Shown: positions 1 through 8,491 of the stretch, in pieces | How positions within the stretch are numbered: position 1 is the first letter of the stretch | Layout: each line of letters begins with the position of its first letter | NCBI GenBank assembly: GCA_025451775.1 | Contig: JANWJU010000085.1 | Location: 1 to 47,410, forward strand | Origin: Terriglobales bacterium | GTDB taxonomy: Bacteria; Acidobacteriota; Terriglobia; Terriglobales; SCQP01 | Reading direction: 5' to 3' | DNA: 47,410 nt | Notes under the pieces: model-generated | Databases searched by the model: none | Told to the model about the DNA's origin: nothing | What the model saw: the letters and a program-made list of their open reading frames with translations, nothing else | Program-made: the position numbers and the translations under genes

Positions 1-1
1 C

Positions 2-1930
2 AACGCCGTTCTTAGCCAGCATCCCGGCGACGCCGAGGCGAGCATTCTGCTTGCCAACGTGGATGCCGCCCAGGGCAAGAGCGCGGCCGCCATCCAGCGG
101 CTCACGGCTCTGGTGCAGGCGCAGGACGGCAACGTGGACGCCCATCTCAGTCTGGGCATCCTCTACGCCGCCACCCGTAACGCTGCGGAAGCGCAGCGGC
201 AGTTTCAGCGTGCCATCGATCTCGATCCGCACTCGGCCGCCGCGCGCAACGATATGGCCAGCCTGCTCGGCAGCCAGGGCAATGCGGCGGGGGCGGAGGC
301 GGTCTACCGCGCCGACCTGCGCGACAACCCCCAATCGGCGGAGGCGCTGCAGGCGCTGGCGGATTTCCTCTTTGGCCGCAAACGCTACGCCGAAGCCGAG
401 CCGCTCTACAAGCAGTTGGTCACCCTGCGCCATAACTCGACCCAGGCCCAGTTCGTCCTGGCCTCGTTCTATTTGGCGCAGGGCAAAAGCGCGCAGGCCG
501 AGGCCATCGACAAGAAACTGGCGAGCCAAGCGCCCAACTTCGTGCAGGCGCGGGAGCAGTGGGCCAAGATCGCCGCGCAAGCCCAGAATTACACCGAGGC
601 CAATCAGGTGCTGAGCGCCCTGCTCAAGGACCAGCCCAACGACCTCACCGCCCTGCTGTTGCAGGCGGCGGTGCAACTCGATCAGCACCGGCCCGACCAG
701 GCTTTGAACACGCTCGCCAGCGCCCAGCGCCTCAACCCCACCCTGGCGCAGGTAGCCTACGAGCAGGCGCAGGCTTACATCCAGCAAAACGAAATTGATC
801 GCGCGCAGGACAGCTTGCGGCAGGCGCTGGCCCTCGACCCCAGAAATTACAGCGCCGAGGCGGGTATGGCGCAACTGCTGCTGGAGCAGGGTAATTCCAG
901 TTCAGCCCTGACCTATGCCCGCCAGATGCAAGCGCAAGCCCCCAACGATCCCCAGGGCTTTTTGCTGGGCGGCAACGCCGCCGCCGCGCTGAACCAGTTC
1001 GCGGACGCGGCCACCGCCTATCACCGCTATGCCGCCCTCGCTCCGGCCTCCTCCGACGGTCCCACCCACCTCGGCTTGCTGGCGCTCCTGCAGCAGCAAC
1101 TGCCGGCGGCGGAGACGCAATTCGAGAGCGCGTTGAAGCTCAATCCCAGCGATTCGGCCGCCTTGGCGGGTTTGTTGACCGTCTATCAACGCCAAGGCCA
1201 CTTGGACAAGGCCGTGCCCCGCATTCAGACGCAATACGCGGCGGCGCAAGCCGCCCACGCCACTGCCGCCACGCTGGCCACGATCGACAACCAGCTCGCC
1301 CGCACCTACGTGCAGGAGAAAAAGCCCGACCAAGCCGAGGCCACCCTGCGCCGCTCCCTGGCCGAGGATCCGAACAACTTCAACACCTACGTGATCCTGG
1401 GCACGATCTACGCCCAGCGCAACTCCTTTGCCCAGGCGCAAGCGGAGTTCACCAAAGCCACCGCCGCCAACCCCAACAGTCCCGGGCTGTGGACGCTGCT
1501 GGGCATGATCGACGAACAGGTGCAGCAGCCGGCGCAGGCCGAGACCGCGTATCAGCGCGCGCTGGCGATCGATCCCAATAATGGCGTGGCCAACAACAAC
1601 CTCGCCTCCCTCTACTCCAACACCCCGGCCGAGTTGCAGCAGGCCCTGGTGCTGGCGCAGCGGGCCAAGCGGGCGCTCCCGGCGGTGGCCAACGTCAACG
1701 ACACCCTGGGCTGGATCTACGTCAACCAAAGCGTCTATCAACTGGCGATTCCGCTGCTGCAGCAGGCGGTGAAGAGCCAACCGGCCTCGGCCGACTTCCG
1801 TGTCCACCTCGCCACCGCCCTCTACCGCAACGGCCAGAAGCAGCAGGCCCGGGATGAGTTGCGCCAGGCCATCCACCTCGATCAGGGCTTGGCGCAACAG
1901 CGCGAGGTCCAACAGATGCTGGCGAACTAG
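2..1930 (+). CDS. TPR-repeat protein, probably PEP-CTERM-system TPR protein (PrsT-like), 5' partial
   Basis: Frame is open from base 2; many degenerate TPR units (e.g. AEAQRQFQRAIDLDPHSAAARNDMASLL, AETAYQRALAIDPNNGVANNNLASLY); first gene of an exosortase/EPS locus. Confidence 0.85.
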   Translation, partial: NAVLSQHPGDAEASILLANVDAAQGKSAAAIQRLTALVQAQDGNVDAHLSLGILYAATRNAAEAQRQFQRAIDLDPHSAAARNDMASLLGSQGNAAGAEAVYRADLRDNPQSAEALQALADFLFGRKRYAEAEPLYKQLVTLRHNSTQAQFVLASFYLAQGKSAQAEAIDKKLASQAPNFVQAREQWAKIAAQAQNYTEANQVLSALLKDQPNDLTALLLQAAVQLDQHRPDQALNTLASAQRLNPTLAQVAYEQAQAYIQQNEIDRAQDSLRQALALDPRNYSAEAGMAQLLLEQGNSSSALTYARQMQAQAPNDPQGFLLGGNAAAALNQFADAATAYHRYAALAPASSDGPTHLGLLALLQQQLPAAETQFESALKLNPSDSAALAGLLTVYQRQGHLDKAVPRIQTQYAAAQAAHATAATLATIDNQLARTYVQEKKPDQAEATLRRSLAEDPNNFNTYVILGTIYAQRNSFAQAQAEFTKATAANPNSPGLWTLLGMIDEQVQQPAQAETAYQRALAIDPNNGVANNNLASLYSNTPAELQQALVLAQRAKRALPAVANVNDTLGWIYVNQSVYQLAIPLLQQAVKSQPASADFRVHLATALYRNGQKQQARDELRQAIHLDQGLAQQREVQQMLAN

Positions 1931-1956
1931 ACCACCACCCTATCTGCGAGCCGTTC

Positions 1957-2871
1957 ATGCCCTCTCCCGGTCACAACCCGCCGCGCATCGCCCTGAGCAT
2001 CGACCTGGAGGAGTATTTCCAGGTCGAGGCCATGACGGGAGTGGTGCAGCGGGCGGATTGGGACGCCCTGCCCTCGCGGATCGAAGCCAACACCCATCGA
2101 GTTTTGGAGGCGTTCGCGGCGGCCTCGGCGCGGGCCACGTTCTTCGTGGTGGGGTGGGTGGCGGAACGTTTTCCGCGGCTGATCGCCGAGGTGGCGGCTG
2201 CCGGCCATGAAATCGGCTGCCATAGCTACTGGCATCGCCCCGTGTTTGGCCTCTCCGCCCAGGAGTTCCGCGACGACACGCGGCGCGCCAAGGCGGTCAT
2301 TGAGGCGGCCGCCGGTTGTGAGGTGCGGGGGTACCGCGCCCCCAACTTTTCCATCCGGACCCCAAGCCCGCAAGGACCGGGCGCCGTTGACGCCCCGGAT
2401 GCCATGGACTGGGCGCTGGAGGTGCTGGCGGAAGCGGGCTTCGCCTACGACTCCAGCGTCCATCCCGTGCGGCATCCGCTCTACGGCGCGGCCACCGCCC
2501 CGCGCGGGCCGTTTTATCTGCCGCGCTTTGGGCTGTGGGAGTTTCCCCTGGCCACGGTGGCGCTGGGCCGCCACCGCCTGCCGATGGCCGGCGGCGGCTA
2601 CTGGCGCCTGGCGCCGTGGGTCTACACCCGCTGGGCGATTCAGCAGGCGTTGCGGCAAGGGTTGCAGCCGGTCTGCTACCTGCATCCGTGGGAACTCGAC
2701 CCCGGCCAGCCCCGGCTGTCGCTGCCCGCCGCCCGCCGCTTCCGCCACTACGTCGGGCTGGCGGGCACGCAAAGCAAACTCCGCCGCCTGCTGCAAGAGT
2801 TTGGCAGTGAGACGCTGCGGGAGTTGTTCAGCGCCGAATTAGAGCCCACCCGCGCCGGAGCGCTGGCGTGA
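1957..2871 (+). CDS. Polysaccharide deacetylase, DUF3473 / XrtA-system type
   Basis: NodB-like motifs: ALSIDLEEYFQVEAM, ATFFVVGWVAERFPRLIAEVAAAGHEIGCHSYWHRPV, RGYRAPNFSI; C-terminal YLHPWELDPGQPRL. Confidence 0.9.
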   Translation: MPSPGHNPPRIALSIDLEEYFQVEAMTGVVQRADWDALPSRIEANTHRVLEAFAAASARATFFVVGWVAERFPRLIAEVAAAGHEIGCHSYWHRPVFGLSAQEFRDDTRRAKAVIEAAAGCEVRGYRAPNFSIRTPSPQGPGAVDAPDAMDWALEVLAEAGFAYDSSVHPVRHPLYGAATAPRGPFYLPRFGLWEFPLATVALGRHRLPMAGGGYWRLAPWVYTRWAIQQALRQGLQPVCYLHPWELDPGQPRLSLPAARRFRHYVGLAGTQSKLRRLLQEFGSETLRELFSAELEPTRAGALA

Positions 2872-2996
2872 TCCAGCAGGTGCTCATCGGCTTGGGGTGG
2901 CTCTCCGGCTTGGCCGGGCGCCGGTTAAACCCGTCCCGCGAAGGGGCCGCGCCGGGGGGCGCGGTTCAACCACGGGACCGGAGCGTCCAGCCATGA
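2868..2996 (+). CDS. Candidate small protein, 42 aa (VIQQVLIGLGWLSGLAGRRLNPSREGAAPGGAVQPRDRSVQP), not in supplied ORF track
   Basis: GTG start overlaps the upstream TGA (GTGA) and its TGA overlaps the likely downstream ATG at 2993 (ATGA); hydrophobic N-terminal segment. Confidence 0.45.
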   Translation: MIQQVLIGLGWLSGLAGRRLNPSREGAAPGGAVQPRDRSVQP

Positions 2997-4399
2997 AGAT
3001 GGAGGCTTACTCCGGACCCCCGCCGCGTCGCTTGGGCGAGCGCCTGGCAGGCGGCGTTGTTTTTCCCGCGTGGGCGCGGCGCGAGCACGCCGGATACCAC
3101 CGTTTCCGGCGCGACTTGGAACAAAGCCAGTTCGCCGCTCCAGCCGAGTTGGAGCAGTTGCAGCAGCGGCGCTTGGGGAAGCTGCTGGAATACGCCAACG
3201 TTCACTGCCCCTTGTATCGCGAACGCTTCCGGGCCGCGGGTTGGCGGGAGGGGGAGATGCCCGATGCGGCCGCATGGCGCTCGCTGCCGCTGCTCACCAA
3301 ACGCGACCTCCAGCAGCACGGCTCCGCAATCGAGTCGGAGGCTTTCCCGCGCGCGCAGCGGCAGCGCAATCAGACCGGCGGCTCGACCGGCAGTCCGCTG
3401 CAGTTCCAGGTCGATCGGGCGCGATTCGCCACCCGCATGGCCAGCACGCACCGTCACAACGCCTGGGCGGGCCATCAGCCCGGCGACTGGATGGCGGTAC
3501 TTTGGGGCGCCCGCCTCGATGCCCACGCGCAGGACGGACTGTGGGACCGCTGTCGCGAGCGGCTCTTGTATCGCACCGTCGAGCTCAACACCTCCAGCGT
3601 CACGCTTCCGGACTGGGACCGTTTCGTGCAGGCGGTGCGCCGCCGCCGTCCGCGTTTCCTGCTGGCTTATGCGCGCGCCGCCGTGGCGCTGGCCGAATAT
3701 CTGGACGGGTGCGGCATCGGCGACCTGCGTTTCCACGCCATCATCACCAGCGCGGAGGTGTTATCGCCGGCGCACCGCCAGATCATCGAGTGCACCCTCG
3801 GCGGGCGCGTCTTCAATCGCTATGGCTGCCGGGAGGTCAGCGTCATCGCCAGCGAGTGCGCCGCGCACTCCGGCATGCACGTCAACGCCGAGGCCCTGTT
3901 GGTCGAGGTGGTCCCCGATCCCGGACTGTCGGCGCCCTGGGGCCGGGTGGTGGTCACTGACCTGTTAAACTTCTCCATGCCGCTGATCCGCTACGACATT
4001 GGCGATGTGGCCCGTTGGTCGGAGGCGCCCTGCGTGTGCGGGCGCGGCCTTCCGATGCTCGCCGAGGTGCAGGGCCGTACCACCGAGTTTCTCCGCCTGC
4101 CCGGCCCCCGGGTCGTGTCCGGACCCGCCCTCACCCTCGTGTTCGCCGATCTTTCCAGCGTGCGCCAAGTGCAGATCGTGCAACGGCCCAGTCAGGAGGT
4201 CATCCTCAAGGTGGTGCCCGGCGCCGGCTATGACGCAGGCGTGCGCGCGGAACTGCGCCAGCGCCTCGACCTCTACCTGCGCGGCTCGGTGCCGCTCGCC
4301 ATCGAGGAGGTCGACGCCATCCCCTGCCTGGCTTCGGGCAAGTATCTCTTTGTGGTTCAGGAAGCGGCCGCGGCCGAAGCCACCGTCCTGGAAAGATGA
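2993..4399 (+). CDS. Phenylacetate-CoA ligase-like adenylate-forming enzyme (CapK/PaaK family)
   Basis: QTGGSTGSPLQFQ, FNRYGCREVSVIASECAAHSGMHVNAE, VVTDLLNFSMPLIRYDIGD, CVCGRGLPMLAEVQGRTTEFL. Start chosen at 2993 (ORF open to 2897). Confidence 0.88.
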   Translation: MKMEAYSGPPPRRLGERLAGGVVFPAWARREHAGYHRFRRDLEQSQFAAPAELEQLQQRRLGKLLEYANVHCPLYRERFRAAGWREGEMPDAAAWRSLPLLTKRDLQQHGSAIESEAFPRAQRQRNQTGGSTGSPLQFQVDRARFATRMASTHRHNAWAGHQPGDWMAVLWGARLDAHAQDGLWDRCRERLLYRTVELNTSSVTLPDWDRFVQAVRRRRPRFLLAYARAAVALAEYLDGCGIGDLRFHAIITSAEVLSPAHRQIIECTLGGRVFNRYGCREVSVIASECAAHSGMHVNAEALLVEVVPDPGLSAPWGRVVVTDLLNFSMPLIRYDIGDVARWSEAPCVCGRGLPMLAEVQGRTTEFLRLPGPRVVSGPALTLVFADLSSVRQVQIVQRPSQEVILKVVPGAGYDAGVRAELRQRLDLYLRGSVPLAIEEVDAIPCLASGKYLFVVQEAAAAEATVLER

Positions 4400-4476
4400 G
4401 AACTGTGGCTGAGCGTGGCGATGGGGCGGTGGCCGCGCCGGGGCGCCGCCCGCGGCTGCAGGCTGCCTGAGTTAAT

Positions 4477-5880
4477 ATGTCGCTTCTCCATCACTTCTAT
4501 ACACGCGCGGTCTGGCCGTTTTTCGAACCGCCGATGCGCGGCCTCAGCGGCCGTCTCACCGACCTGCGGCGCCAGGCGCGGGAATCGCGGGCGGAGATCG
4601 AAGACCGGCAATGGCAGTCGCTGCGGCGCCTGCTGCAGCACGCCTACGACACCAGCCCATTCTATCGGCGGCGTTTTGAAACCGCCGGTATTGACCCCGC
4701 CCGGCTCGCAGCGCCGGCGGACCTGGGCGCGCTGCCGCCGCTCACCCGCGGTGATCTGCGGGATCATCTGCCCGAGATTACCTCCCGCCGCTACCGCCCG
4801 GAGGAGCTGTTGCGGGCGGCCACGGGCGGCACGACGGAGCTGCCGATGGCGATCGTGCGCGACGCGGCCGCCGTCGCCGCCAAAAACGGGGTGCAGCAAG
4901 CGCTGTGGGAGTGGGCCGGCGTGCGGCCGGGGGCGAAGGTCTTTTGGCTCTGGGGCGCGGTCGCCGATTACGCCGCGAATCCGAGCTGGCGCTGGCGCAT
5001 CTACGAGCGTCACATCATGCGGAAGATTTGGGCCCCCACCGGCCGCATGAACGCCGAGGTCATGGAGCGCTACCGTCAGCAGTTCAATCGTTTCCGGCCT
5101 GACGCTGTTTGTGCCTTTCCCACGCCGCTCTTTCTTTTCTGTGAGTTTCTGCGGAACACGGGCCGGCCCATCGTGCCGCCGCGCGCTGTCATCTGTACGG
5201 CCGAGGCGCTGCTGCCCCACCAGCGCACGCTGGTGGAGCAGGTATTGCGGGCGCCGGTTTTTGAGCAGTACGGCTGCCGCGAGTTTGGCATGGTGGCGGC
5301 CGAATGCCCAGCCCACCAAGGGATGCACGTTGCCACCTCCGCGGCCTATATCGAGTACCGCGCGATCAGCGCCAGTGCCGATGCTCCGTATGAGATGTTG
5401 GTGACTGACCTGTTGAATTATGGTATGCCATTGATCCGCTATCAGATCAATGACTGTGTCGCCGCCCCCCCGGCGGCGGCGGGCCGATGCGCCTGCGGCC
5501 GCAACCTGCCCCGCCTGCCGGCCATCATCGGCCGCACGAGCGACACCCTGCGTTTGCCCGACGGCAGCCTGATGCCCGGCGTCGCCCTGATTGCCGCGCT
5601 GGCGGAGGGGGAGGCCCTCGGCTCGGCTGCCCCGCGCCTCGACAAAGCGCAAATCGTGCAAGAGGATCTGGGCCAGTTCCGCCTGCGCTACGTCCCCGGG
5701 GCGGGTTTCACCAGCGCCCAACTCGAACCGCTGAGGCGCAAGCTGGATGCAATTCTGGGCACGGAGATCCACTGGGAGTTCGAAGCCGTAGCCGAGATCG
5801 CGCGCGAGGCTTCGGGCAAGACGCGCTTCTGCGTCTCCAAGGTGGGAGCCGCAAAAGCGGGTCCAAGGCAAGGGAGCTGA
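4477..5880 (+). CDS. Second CapK/PaaK-like adenylate-forming enzyme
   Basis: Paralogue of preceding gene: RAATGGTTELPM, FEQYGCREFGMVAAECPAHQGMHV, MLVTDLLNYGMPLIRYQINDC, CACGRNLPRLPAIIGRTSDTLRL. Confidence 0.88.
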   Translation: MSLLHHFYTRAVWPFFEPPMRGLSGRLTDLRRQARESRAEIEDRQWQSLRRLLQHAYDTSPFYRRRFETAGIDPARLAAPADLGALPPLTRGDLRDHLPEITSRRYRPEELLRAATGGTTELPMAIVRDAAAVAAKNGVQQALWEWAGVRPGAKVFWLWGAVADYAANPSWRWRIYERHIMRKIWAPTGRMNAEVMERYRQQFNRFRPDAVCAFPTPLFLFCEFLRNTGRPIVPPRAVICTAEALLPHQRTLVEQVLRAPVFEQYGCREFGMVAAECPAHQGMHVATSAAYIEYRAISASADAPYEMLVTDLLNYGMPLIRYQINDCVAAPPAAAGRCACGRNLPRLPAIIGRTSDTLRLPDGSLMPGVALIAALAEGEALGSAAPRLDKAQIVQEDLGQFRLRYVPGAGFTSAQLEPLRRKLDAILGTEIHWEFEAVAEIAREASGKTRFCVSKVGAAKAGPRQGS

Positions 5881-5882
5881 AC

Positions 5883-7514
5883 TTGCCGGCGAGCCCGGAA
5901 TCGGTGCGCGTCGACAGCGGCGGTGCCGCCGCGGCCGCGGCCCCTGTCCCGGACGCCAGCGCCCACCGGCGCGTCGCGCGCAACTTCCTCTTCAACGCCG
6001 GGGGGTACGTGCTCACCGTCGGGGTGGCGTTTCTGATCGCTCCCCTGCAGGTTCATAAGCTGGGCAACGCGGCCTATGGCATCTGGGTGGTGATGCAGAA
6101 TCTGATCAGCTACAGCATCCTGATGGATTTTGGCATGCGCTACGCGGTGCAACGCGAGGCCGCCCGCATCTACGCGCTGCATCAGTCGGAGGAGCTCAAT
6201 GGCATGCTCTCCACGGCGGCGCTGCTGGCCTGCATTCCGGCCGCGGTGGCGCTGCTGGCCGGCGGCGGGGCGGCACTTTTTTATCCCCATTGGTTTACCG
6301 CTCCGCCCGGCTTGATGACGCCGACGCGGGTCGCGCTGGCATTCACGGCGGTGGCCGTGGCCCTGGCCTTTCCCGGGGTCGTCTTCAACTCCGTGCTGGC
6401 CGCGCTCTCGCGCTACGACATCCTGGGTGTCCGGAATGCGGCAGTGCTCGTGGCGCAGGCGCTGCTGCTCTGGTATTTCCTGACCCACGGTTACAGCTTG
6501 ATCAGCGTGGCCGCCATTTACCTGGGTACGGTCGCGGCCGGGCAGATGCTGGATGCCATCTGCGCCTTCAGGCAGATCCCGCAGCTGCGTCTGCGCTTGC
6601 GCCTCGTGAGCCGCGCGCGCGCACGCTCGTTTTTCCGCTTCAGCAGCTACGCCTTCGTGGTCTCGATTGCGGTCCGGCTCATTTATGAGACTGACAATCT
6701 CGTCGTGGGCTGGAGTTTGGGGGCGGCGGCCGTGGCCTTTTACGCGGTAGCCGGCGGCCTGGTCGGCTACGCCCGCGATTGGATGTCCACGGTGACGCGC
6801 CTGTATAACCCGATTGCCGCGCGCATGGACGCCTTGGGCGAAGGCGAGGGCTTGCGCGAGCTGTTCGTGTCCGGCACCCGTGTGGGCATGCTGCTCGTTC
6901 TCCCCGCGTGTTTTGGCCTCTGGGCGGCCGGCCGGGCCTTTCTGTCTCTCTGGATGGGGCCTGCGTTCGCGCTCAACTCCGGACCGGCGCTCATGTGGCT
7001 GACGGTGACAGCGCTGATTTGCCCCTTTTCCGGGACCTACATGCCCATTTTTTACGCCACCAACCGCCATCGCATCTCGGCCTGGATGGCGCTCGGCGAA
7101 GCGGTGGCGAACCTCGCCTTGAGTTTGCTGCTGGTGCGGCGCTGGGGCATTGTGGGCGTGGCCGTGGGCTCGGTCATCCCCGCCCTGATCAACCAGCTGG
7201 TGCTCCAGCCCGCCTACGCCATGCGGTTGCTGGGGGTCGGCCCGCTCCGCTTCTACGGCCAGGCGCTGCTCCGGCCCCTGGCCTTGGCGGTGGTTCCCAC
7301 GGCCGGGCTGGCCGCACTCGCTACCAGCGGGCATCTGCAAACCTGGCCCACCTGGCTGGCGGGCTGCGTGGCCGCCACCTTGGTGTACGGCGGCTTGGTC
7401 TGGGCCCTGGGATTGGAGGCGCGGGAGCGGCAGCTGGTGGCCCAGAGCTGGTCAAAACTCCGGTCCATGGGTGCTATGCTGGCGAGGCGCACTGGGACGG
7501 CGGAAGAAAAATAG
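5883..7514 (+). CDS. Polysaccharide flippase (Wzx/MATE-like, oligosaccharide flippase family)
   Basis: Multi-TM protein; NFLFNAGGYVLTVGVAFLIAPLQVHKLGNAAYGIWVVMQNLISY. TTG start at 5883 abutting the previous stop; the upstream part of ORF 5487 overlaps the previous gene. Confidence 0.85.
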   Translation: MPASPESVRVDSGGAAAAAAPVPDASAHRRVARNFLFNAGGYVLTVGVAFLIAPLQVHKLGNAAYGIWVVMQNLISYSILMDFGMRYAVQREAARIYALHQSEELNGMLSTAALLACIPAAVALLAGGGAALFYPHWFTAPPGLMTPTRVALAFTAVAVALAFPGVVFNSVLAALSRYDILGVRNAAVLVAQALLLWYFLTHGYSLISVAAIYLGTVAAGQMLDAICAFRQIPQLRLRLRLVSRARARSFFRFSSYAFVVSIAVRLIYETDNLVVGWSLGAAAVAFYAVAGGLVGYARDWMSTVTRLYNPIAARMDALGEGEGLRELFVSGTRVGMLLVLPACFGLWAAGRAFLSLWMGPAFALNSGPALMWLTVTALICPFSGTYMPIFYATNRHRISAWMALGEAVANLALSLLLVRRWGIVGVAVGSVIPALINQLVLQPAYAMRLLGVGPLRFYGQALLRPLALAVVPTAGLAALATSGHLQTWPTWLAGCVAATLVYGGLVWALGLEARERQLVAQSWSKLRSMGAMLARRTGTAEEK

Positions 7515-7530
7515 GTCACAAGAAGGACCG

Positions 7531-8475
7531 ATGGACGTCCCATTAATCTCCGTCATCGTGCCCGTCCACAATGACGAGCGCCATCTTGCCCAGGCGCTGG
7601 AGAGCATCCTGGCGCAGTCGTTTCACGATTTTGAAATCATCGTGGTCGACGACGCTTCAACCGATGGCACCGCCAGCCTGCTGGATGGGTTCCGCGACCG
7701 CTTGACGCTGGTGTTACACAACGACACCGCGCTGGGCCCGGGGCCGGCGCGCAACCGCGGATTGGCGCGGGCGCGGGGCCGCTGGATCGCCTTCCTCGAT
7801 TCCGATGACCGTTGGCTCCCCCGTAAACTCGAATGCCAGGTGGAGTTTGCCCGCACCCATCCCGGATTTGGTGTGATCACCACCGATGTTCGCTGGTTCA
7901 ACGGCGAGCAGGTGTTGCAGCCCTCGCTGAAGCAGGTCTACCCTATCCGCAGCGGCATGGTGGCGAAGTACCTGCTCCGCGACAACTGGGTGACCACCTC
8001 CGCCGCGCTGGTTCCGCGCGCCTTGATGGCGGAACACGGCGATTTCGAACCGATTGTGAGCGAGGACTGGATGTTGTGGATGCGGATTGCGGACCGCCAT
8101 CCGGTCTATTTTATCGATGACGTGCTGGCCGAACGCCGGGTGCATGCGGCCAGCCTGGCCCACACCCGGCCGGACCACGTGGCGGAATTACTGGCCAATA
8201 TTGAGCGTTTCCGCGACCTGGTGCGGTTGCCGCCGGGAGCCATTGAAAACGCCGCGGCGCGCGTCTGCCGCATCAACGCTTGGTCGGCACTGCAGGAGCT
8301 GAACCCGCCGCTGGCACGCTCGCGGGTGCGCCGCGGGCTGGGCTACCAATGGTGCAGTCCCCGTCTGTGGGTGACCGGTGTCGTCGCCCTCCTGCCCGCC
8401 GCCGTCCTGCGGGCGGGCCGATCCAGTCTGCGCGGCCTGCGCCGCGCCGTGCCTGGGGCCGGCCGGCCGGGTTAG
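7531..8475 (+). CDS. Family 2 glycosyltransferase
   Basis: ISVIVPVHNDERHLAQALESILAQSFHDFEIIVVDDASTDGTASLL, PARNRGLARARGRWIAFLDSDDRWLPRKLE. ATG at 7531. Confidence 0.92.
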   Translation: MDVPLISVIVPVHNDERHLAQALESILAQSFHDFEIIVVDDASTDGTASLLDGFRDRLTLVLHNDTALGPGPARNRGLARARGRWIAFLDSDDRWLPRKLECQVEFARTHPGFGVITTDVRWFNGEQVLQPSLKQVYPIRSGMVAKYLLRDNWVTTSAALVPRALMAEHGDFEPIVSEDWMLWMRIADRHPVYFIDDVLAERRVHAASLAHTRPDHVAELLANIERFRDLVRLPPGAIENAAARVCRINAWSALQELNPPLARSRVRRGLGYQWCSPRLWVTGVVALLPAAVLRAGRSSLRGLRRAVPGAGRPG

Positions 8476-8491
8476 GGCGGCCCGCCACCGC

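Noticed and set aside
902-1912. Minus-strand ORF 902..1912
   Set aside because: Antisense to the TPR gene; no recognisable domain.
5487-5882. N-terminal 132 codons of ORF 5487..7514
   Set aside because: Overlaps the CapK-like gene out of frame; the flippase begins at about 5883.
4357-7340. Long minus-strand ORFs 4357..5871 and 5688..7340
   Set aside because: Antisense shadows of well-supported CapK-like and flippase genes; Arg/Gly/His-rich low-complexity translations typical of high-GC reverse frames.
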